Shown here: piece by piece, positions 54,125 through 64,000 of the stretch
How positions within the stretch are numbered: position 1 is the first letter of the stretch
Layout of the letters: every line of letters starts with the position of its first letter
From: Thamnaconus septentrionalis
Taxonomy: Eukaryota; Chordata; Actinopteri; Tetraodontiformes; Monacanthidae
Length of the DNA: 64,000 nt
NCBI GenBank assembly: GCA_009823395.1
Contig: CM020512.1
Span: forward strand, 11,894,405 to 11,958,404
Direction of reading: 5' to 3'
Notes under the pieces: generated by a model
Seen by the model: only the letters and a program-made list of their open reading frames with translations
Database searches by the model: none
What the model was told of the DNA's origin: nothing
Made by a program: the position numbers and the translations under genes

Positions 54125-54740
54125 TACTGGGCCTTTCAAGAACCTCCCTGCTGCTTCAAGACCAGAACCTTCCTGGTTTCAGAGACCAAGAACCTTCCTT
54201 GTGCGTGAAAACTAGAACCTTCCTGGTGCTTGAAGAACAGAACCTTCCTATTTCCAGAGAACAAGAACCTTCCTTGTGCATTAGAATCAGAACCTTCCTG
54301 GTTCCAGAGAACCCGATCTTTCCTGGTGCTTAAGAACCAGATCCTTCCTGGTGCTTGAGGACCAGGGCCTCTCTGGTGCCAGAGAACCAGAACCTAAAAA
54401 AAAAAAAGAAAACAAAGAAAATAAAAAGAACCACAACCTTTCTGGTGCTTAAGAACCAGAAACTTCCTGGTCCCAGAGAACGAGAACCTCCCTGGCACTG
54501 GAAAACCAGAACCTTGCTTGTGCTTGAGGGCCAGAACCTTCCTGGTACCAGAGAACCAGAACCTTCTTGGTGCTTGAGGACCAGAACCTTCCTGCTCCTT
54601 AAAAACCAGAACCTTTACCAGAGAACCACAACCTTCCTGGTGAAGGAAAAAGAGAAATTTCCTGGTGCCAGTAAACCAGAACCTTCCAGGTGCCGAAGAA
54701 CCAGAACCGTCCTGGTGCTAGAGGACCAGAACCTCCATGC
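54125..54740. repeat. 25-bp minisatellite (CCAGAACCTTCCTGGTGCTT)
   Basis: About 25 degenerate head-to-tail units of AGAACCTTCCTGGTGCTTGA plus GGACC or variants, interrupted once by an A-rich patch (54390-54430). Because most units differ little from 24-27 bp, long open frames arise on both strands with repeated PEPSWC-like peptides; these are not taken as genes. Confidence 0.9.
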
Positions 54741-55043
54741 GAACCATTTTCTCGACAGGCGTCGGGGGGCTGCGGGGTCATGTGTGCTGATGTGGAGTCA
54801 GCGCAGGAACCCACCATCGCCTCCTCCTCTACCTCCTCCTCCACCAGGCTGCCTACTGGAGGCCGAGGTTGTGCAACGCAGGAGGCCTATGGTTTTCCGG
54901 ACGCGGTCAAAAAAACAGAAAAAGAGTGGCAGAAAGGAAAAAGCAAGATGAGCAGACGAACAGACGAGCGGTTGGTGGTCTGAGGCCGACGCCCACCGAG
55001 CGGCCATGACACTGATGGTGCCAGGGGGTGAACAACCACAGTG

Positions 55044-55117
<74 letters not shown>
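55044..55117. repeat. (CA)n microsatellite
   Basis: About 36 CA units, intergenic. A second CA run is at 55201-55230. Confidence 0.95.
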
Positions 55118-55119
<2 letters not shown>

Positions 55120-55190
55120 CGGTTGGTGAATGGACAGTTTATCATGTTGACATCTCTGATTCTATAAAAGGCTGATGACTGTTAAAGTTG

Positions 55191-55230
<40 letters not shown>

Positions 55231-55235
<5 letters not shown>

Positions 55236-56900
55236 ACTTGTATGAGTGCCTGTGGAGGCCAGACCTAATTACCTCCTGCATGGAGGTCCCCACTAACAAT
55301 AGCCATGACCCTGACTAGCGGTGGCATGTGTGTGATAGCTTTACTGACCAATGACATGAAGGTGTTAGCCGCGACGTTAGCTTCCAGGCTAATGTAGGCT
55401 AATGTTCGACTCCTCTGACTGATGCTTGTTTCAGAGCCTTGCTGCCGCCTGCAGGTCCTGGATATATTGATTACTGATCATTATCAAGAATGATGAATGT
55501 GTTGGTCAACAAGAAAAACTGCAGCACAAATTCCCATCCTGATATTATTTTATGTTATTTAATTTCCAGATATTAATATTAAAAGTCATCTATAATAAAA
55601 TTGGGTAAAAACTTTTCCAATATGTTTCAACTATATTTCCCTGTGATGATAACTTATGATATTTTGCCTGTAAAGATGCAATTAAATCTCTGACTTCATA
55701 ATCATTACGGCCAAACGACCAGGTAACAGGAAACAGGAAGTGGGCATATCAAAACAAAAGATCTTTACATTGGTGGACAGGGGAAGTGATCAGCCAGTGT
55801 TAAAACGTTTTATTGCACTCGGTTCGATGCAGCTGCACACTTCAGATATGACATTTTGGCTCATAGATGTGTTAGGATACACTCGCTACTCTGCTAATTA
55901 TTTGTCTGCAATTAAAACTTGAAATCAACAATAAACCATCCTAAAAAAAACAACAACCTTCAACGGTGATTATATTTGTAAATATGTATACGAATCGTGA
56001 AAAAAATCAATTAATGAGCATTTTTCCTTTTGATCAAATGAAAATAAATCAGAAAAATGCACGCACACTCTTAGAAATAATACTTTGGTAATGAGTCGAG
56101 ATTTGTTTGGTTTGCGTCAAAACTCACAAGTAAAACAAAAACAAAAAATGAACAAATCAAGTAGCCTCAAGCTAATGTTGGCACAGCTTGCTGGCGTTCA
56201 TAGATGTGCTATAACTTCAGACCTGGTCAACCAGCTGTGAACCGTAACGCAAACCCTCAGACTCGCAATGAGCACTCGCTCCAACTGCGACTCAATTAGC
56301 AAAAGTCCAAAACATGAAAATTAAAAATCGTTTTTATTCTGACATCCTTTGAACAAAGCTAAAATTAAATAAGGTTGCTCAACTTCAGCTTTGTGTAGCG
56401 CGTCATCGTTTTAAATAAATCTCTTTATGGAAAATTAATAGTTTTTTCTTGGGGTCCATGTCATGTGACCTTCCGACTCCAAATAAGTCTTTGCTATTAT
56501 TAGAATTATTTTAGTGGACGATGAGGCACACCTCTGTGATATTTAAAGACAAATTAAATAGAAATACAAATCATCCAAAAAACAAATATCATATAGTAAT
56601 GATGCCACAGAAATGCAGATACTTCCATGGAAATATGAATAAATAATAAAAGAAATGCTCTAAAATGCAATGAAAACAGGTGTGCCTTTGTTCAGTGGAG
56701 TAATAATATCTTTGAAAACCTTTAAGAAAATTATGCTCCATATAAATAGAGCAAAAAAAAAAAAAATCAATGAAACATGACTTAAACATTTGTAATCAAA
56801 ACGGATGCACATGCTTAAAACCAAATTATCATTACAAATATTTTTTTTTCAGCAGGTCAGCAAAACAATCCTAAATTTCTGTTTTGCGTCAGTCAAAGGA
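55231..56900. other. AT-rich intergenic DNA
   Basis: No exon, RNA gene or recognised element is seen. Minus-strand AATAAA candidates occur (plus TTTATT near 55813 and 56334). Confidence 0.5.
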
Positions 56901-57450
56901 TAGTAATGATGGCAAAAGGCTGCAGAGCCGCTGCTGGAGGGAGGAGGTTGGAGTGACGGCGCTCCATCGTAAAGGGATGCTGTCGGACTGTCTGGAGTCG
57001 GTCCTGAGTCACTTCACTCAAATTAGCTTAGCGGCGGAGCCGGCCTAGCTGTTTTCCCGCTCCACAGAGACGCTAAGCTAGGCTAACCACGCCGACGGAC
57101 TGCCGACAATCTCGCTACATTCTCCAGGAAAACAAACGCGCTCTCTGAAAGTACACATAACCCGTTTTTGTGTGTCCGGCTCTCTCGCTCGGCTGTTAGC
57201 TCGACGGGCTAACGGCGAGGTTTCTTTCGTGCTTTCCTGTTTCCAGTTGAGTCCCTTTCCCTCGACGTCGCCGTCTGATGGCGCCGTTTTTTTTTCTCTC
57301 CATGTTCCGTGTTCTGAACTTTCCGGTTGGTGTCCAGATTCCGGACGGAACCGGTCGGCTGCTCCGGCGCCGGGAGACAGTCTTAGAAAATGCATAGAAG
57401 ACGAAGATCCCAAAAAAGGCCCCTCAGAGAGGGCAGGCTGAGGGGGTGGG
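56901..57450. promoter_or_regulatory. Unassigned CpG-rich island
   Basis: GC- and CpG-rich sequence in an otherwise AT-rich intergenic stretch, with several CGACGG/GCCGAC motifs and AGCTAG/GCTAAG words. The open frames through it on both strands do not resemble a protein family. It could be a promoter or first exon of a gene not otherwise seen. Confidence 0.35.
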
Positions 57451-57532
57451 GCTAAAGGGGCAGCGCAACCATGTGTCAGCGGTGTAGCGCACCTGTGTGC
57501 GTGCGTGTGTGTGCAGAGACAAAATGAGGGCG

Positions 57533-57581
<49 letters not shown>

Positions 57582-58042
57582 CAGTCGAGTCTCACCACCA
57601 AAGACTGAGGAGGACAGACTTGTTGTTCATATCGATTCAAATGTCCTCTCACCTGTAATTATTGTCAAACGCTGCATCGTTAAACTTTTAAAAACTTTAA
57701 AACGGCTCAGGACATCGTTGGAAAAAAACACACCTGGCGGAGGAAACGGCTGCAGACGTGTTTCTGCCTCCTGCTCTACTCGTCATTTCACTCTTTTTTT
57801 GTGCGTGTGTTTGTTGGTGATCACTGATCTGCTTCTCGTTGTGTGGTTGTGTGAGTGTGGTCTGTAAACGGGAATGACAGCAAGTGCAGGTACGGCACCT
57901 GCACTTGGGCGAACGGAATATAAAACGAGGACGTTGCAGGTCGTGGACAGGAAGTGGCCAGGAGGTAACAGGAAGTTGCATAATGTGTACCGGGAATCAG
58001 TCCGGGCAGGTGTGAACGGGCGGGAAGTAGGGAGGTGGGGAT

Positions 58043-58262
58043 GGAGGAGGAGGAGGAGGAGGAGGAGGAGGAGGAGGAGGAGGAGCGTCGGACGGGCGCG
58101 GCGCAAACAGGAAGTACTGAGGTGTGACCAGGAGGTGGCAGTGTCCTCCTCCTTCTCCTTTTCTTCTTCTCCTCCTTTTCTTCCTCCTCCTTCTCCACCT
58201 CCTCTTCCTTCCTTCTTCACCTCCTCCTCATCATCCACCTCCTCCTCCTCCTCCTCCTCCTA
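58043..58262. repeat. Inverted GGA / CCT arrays
   Basis: (GGA)n at 58043-58085 and CCTCCTTCTCC-type pyrimidine sequence at 58142-58262 face each other across about 57 bp, so they are complementary on one strand. Confidence 0.85.
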
Positions 58263-58411
58263 AGTGTCGTGGGTTTGAAGGATGACGACTGGAACTAAAT
58301 GAGGCACTTTGTTATGATCCGGAGCTGCTGGCTGCTACAACCGCTGCTGTTGCTATAGAAACAGCTGGTCAGCTAACGGCTGACAGGCAACAAGACCACA
58401 GCTGGACCTGA

Positions 58412-58463
<52 letters not shown>

Positions 58464-58974
58464 GCTCTGTTACATCATCATCATCATCATAGTCATTATC
58501 ATAAAGTTTTTTTCTCGTTTTTTTTCCTCATTGTTTTTTCTTACAAGCAGGCAGGCAAATCAGGCCGCGGCTGTTCTACTCAATCTCTACTAACAGTAAG
58601 AATAATATCAATATCAGGAACCTCATGAAGCCTTTACACGTTCCGCTTATAAAAATAAAAAAACAAAAAACAAACAGCATCATCATCATCATTATCATCA
58701 TCATCATTCCACTGATATTCACATGCTCAGATTACACGGAATAAAAAAATGGCGCCCTCTGCAGGATTCTGTGGTGGTGGTGGTGGCGGTGGCGGCGTCA
58801 GCGAGGGGCTTCTTGAAGGTGGGCGGGGCCAAAAACTTCTTGCAATGTTTGCAACCAATCGGGGGAGGGGGGTGTTCCAGAAAGCAGGTTATAGTGAAAA
58901 CTCTGAGTACGTTCCAGGAGAAACGAGGGGGAAAACTCTGGGTTTTCAGTTCCAGCCTGAACTATGATTGCGAG

Positions 58975-59160
58975 TCTGTCAAAGTAGAAGAGTTCGGTTC
59001 GTTAGGGCGACTGGGCTTGGTCTTGTGATCTCGAAGTGAACAGAACTGGAGAAGCCTTTCGGATGAGAGGCCAAACGTCTTCAAGGTCTCAAGGACAAGT
59101 CCAGTTAGGCCCGAACTGAACCCTTCCACTTTAAGATGACTCGGATGACTGACAAACCTT
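58975..59160 (+). repeat. Dispersed teleost repeat (GATGAGAGGCCAAACGTCTTC type)
   Basis: GCCTTTCGGATGAGAGGCCA, AACGTCTTCAAGG and AAGTCCAGTT, then the inverted GATGACTCGG-type end. Related to the copies near 10386 and 43858. Confidence 0.65.
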
Positions 59161-59302
59161 CACAGACATTGTGAGTCTGTTGCCGCGGTAACACAAGCAG
59201 GTGAACCTGACCGATGGCAGCTTTTATTCCACAGACGCGGGAGTTCTCTTTCCGTCACCTCCCTTAAACGCCGCCACTGCAGCGGTTTTTCTATCCCCAT
59301 TT

Positions 59303-59369
59303 GCACAATTTGACTGTCTTTTGCACATCTGCAGTGGTTTGTTGTACATAGATTGATTTGAGTGCAATC

Positions 59370-59402
<33 letters not shown>
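59303..59402 (+). repeat. Dispersed retroelement-tail repeat (copy 4)
   Basis: CACAATTTGACTGTCTTTTG, GCACATCTG and TTGTACATAGATTGATT match the outer part of the element at 42665-42740 (plus-strand reading). It ends in an imperfect (CTAT)n tail. Confidence 0.65.
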
Positions 59403-60567
59403 GTTCAAATTCACTGTGTGAGCGGATGAAAATGTCAGCGGGCTGAGGTACGTTGACTTTCCTCCTGTTGACGGGTGCCGTGGTATCGGCGCTCCATTAA
59501 TGTGGGCTTTGTGCCGTCGTGGTTGCTTCACTTAAGGTGAACATACAGAGAGAGTTGATCGAATTGGTCCAAATCAGCGGTTCTGGAACTGAAAAAACTC
59601 AGAGTTTAGCAACTCAGGGTCAGTAAACTCAGAGTTTAGGGATGAGACTCAGAATTTGCTGAACCTCCAACCTGGACCCACCCCACCCTCCCACCCCGAC
59701 CCCTCCGTTCCCCAGAAGTCCCGAAAGTCACACTGGGAACCGTCAGTGATCCTGACCTCTGGTATCATGAAGCTGGTTGTGAAATAATAAGAATAAATAA
59801 AGCTACTCCATCTTCTTAAAAACTGCTGGTCACATGTTAATACAACCATAAATATATAATATTACACTTTTCTGTTTTGATAAATAATTTGCTCTGAAGT
59901 TTCATAAAACATGTGGTGTATATAGAAGCGCTGCCCCCCGGTGGAGCAGGTTGGAGCCTCAAACCGCGAAATAAATCTTTGTGTTATAATAGTATAATAA
60001 TATTTGGTACTAGAGACGAAATGACATGAATGAAGGCGACTGATGGCTACAAGTTACATTCCTCGTCACACAAACACACAACACGGAGCTCAAAATAATA
60101 ATGATAACAATAATAATAAATAATAATAATAATAATAATAATAATAATCATTATAATGATTATAATGATAATAATTAGAATAATGATAAACTGATAAACT
60201 TCTTCTTGCATCTAAAACAACATGATGTTTTCAGAGTCCTCGCAGCTGATTGGTCACTGCGGTGACCTACAGCGGGTAAAAAAAAAAAAAAAAAAATCGC
60301 ACCAGTGTCGTGATACCAGGAAGTCCCGCCCACAAAGAGCCCAATAAAATAGGTGTCAGGATGCACTGAGGAATAATGGCTAAAATTTTTATCCAAACGT
60401 TTTTTTTTTTTTGCGTCCACCAATCAGAAACTCGGCAGGCGGAAGTCGTCCAGTGAGATTAAGGAGGCGGGCCTTCACTCCGCAGGCCAATGAAAAAAAA
60501 GCCCTTTAAAGGTAGCCGATAAAAAACAAAAAAACAAAACACAAAACAGTGTCTGGTTGTGAGCCAA

Positions 60568-63975
<3,408 letters not shown>

Positions 63976-64000
63976 CTGTGGAGACGAGGCAAGGAAGGAG

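Larger units (their letters stand above)
57451..60567. other. Probable MAGIX 3' UTR and 3' flank with repeats
   Basis: Holds (TG)n (57537-57579, 58416-58460), (GGA)n and CCT-rich arrays (58043-58262), a dispersed repeat (58975-59160), a retroelement-tail copy (59303-59402) and AAT/ATT repeats (60103-60178). The minus-strand AATAAA at about 59226-59231 could end the MAGIX transcript. Confidence 0.4.

Noticed and set aside
54355..54951. A 198-aa plus-strand frame with repeated PEPSWC-like peptides
   Set aside because: It follows the 25-bp minisatellite; the peptide period equals the repeat period and the opposite strand is also open.
57172..57441. Coding first exon in the CpG island
   Set aside because: The 89-aa plus frame has no recognisable domain and no clear 5' splice site; kept only as an unassigned island.

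Overview
The window is nuclear DNA from a teleost fish, probably a spiny-rayed (percomorph-like) species. The genes are multi-exon with short GT-AG introns, dinucleotide repeats (mostly CA/TG) are extremely dense, and there are a tRNA-derived SINE, hAT-like and TTAA-type non-autonomous transposons and LINE relics. I see no bacterial, organellar or viral organisation. All gene calls come from reading exon translations, splice junctions and reading phases by eye. Spliced lengths were checked for divisibility by three.

Layout, left to right: a PIM-family kinase (minus, 981-3802); the deubiquitinase OTUD5 (minus, 7153-17492, nine exons, with one apparent single-base frameshift); an LRRN-type neuronal leucine-rich-repeat/Ig/FN3 membrane protein split over 12 coding exons (minus, 20811-26292, probable non-coding first exon near 29.75-29.93 kb); the ETS factor ELK1 (minus, 35397-40998, possible upstream coding exon at 44528-44552); the prefoldin-like UXT (minus, 47054-48456), head-to-head with the kinase CDK20 (plus, 49163-51222) across a 0.7 kb shared promoter region; a compact, divergent two-finger GATA factor (plus, 52613-53410); and the 3' half of MAGIX, a PDZ protein (minus, 60568-63975 and beyond the right edge).

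PIM2, OTUD5, ELK1, UXT, GATA1 and MAGIX all lie in human Xp11.3-p11.23, so the window is a compact teleost counterpart of that block. CDK20 and the LRRN-like gene are not part of the human block. The genes do not form one pathway. ELK1 and GATA are transcription factors, PIM, CDK20 and OTUD5 act in signalling and cell cycle, UXT is a transcriptional/chaperone cofactor, and LRRN and MAGIX are membrane and junction proteins.

Roughly half the window is non-coding and dominated by simple repeats: CA/TG, GA/CT, GGA, GAA, AAT and CAGT/CAGA arrays. Several look structurally meaningful: TG tracts abutting 3' splice sites, complementary CTGT and ACAG arrays flanking one OTUD5 exon, a perfect (ATT)n(AAT)n palindrome, and a 25-bp minisatellite. 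I found no tRNA, rRNA or CRISPR, and no convincing wholly novel system. The most unusual items are the divergent GATA gene, the intron-rich LRRN gene, the PIM acidic tail, the OTUD5 frameshift and the possible ELK1 N-terminal extension.
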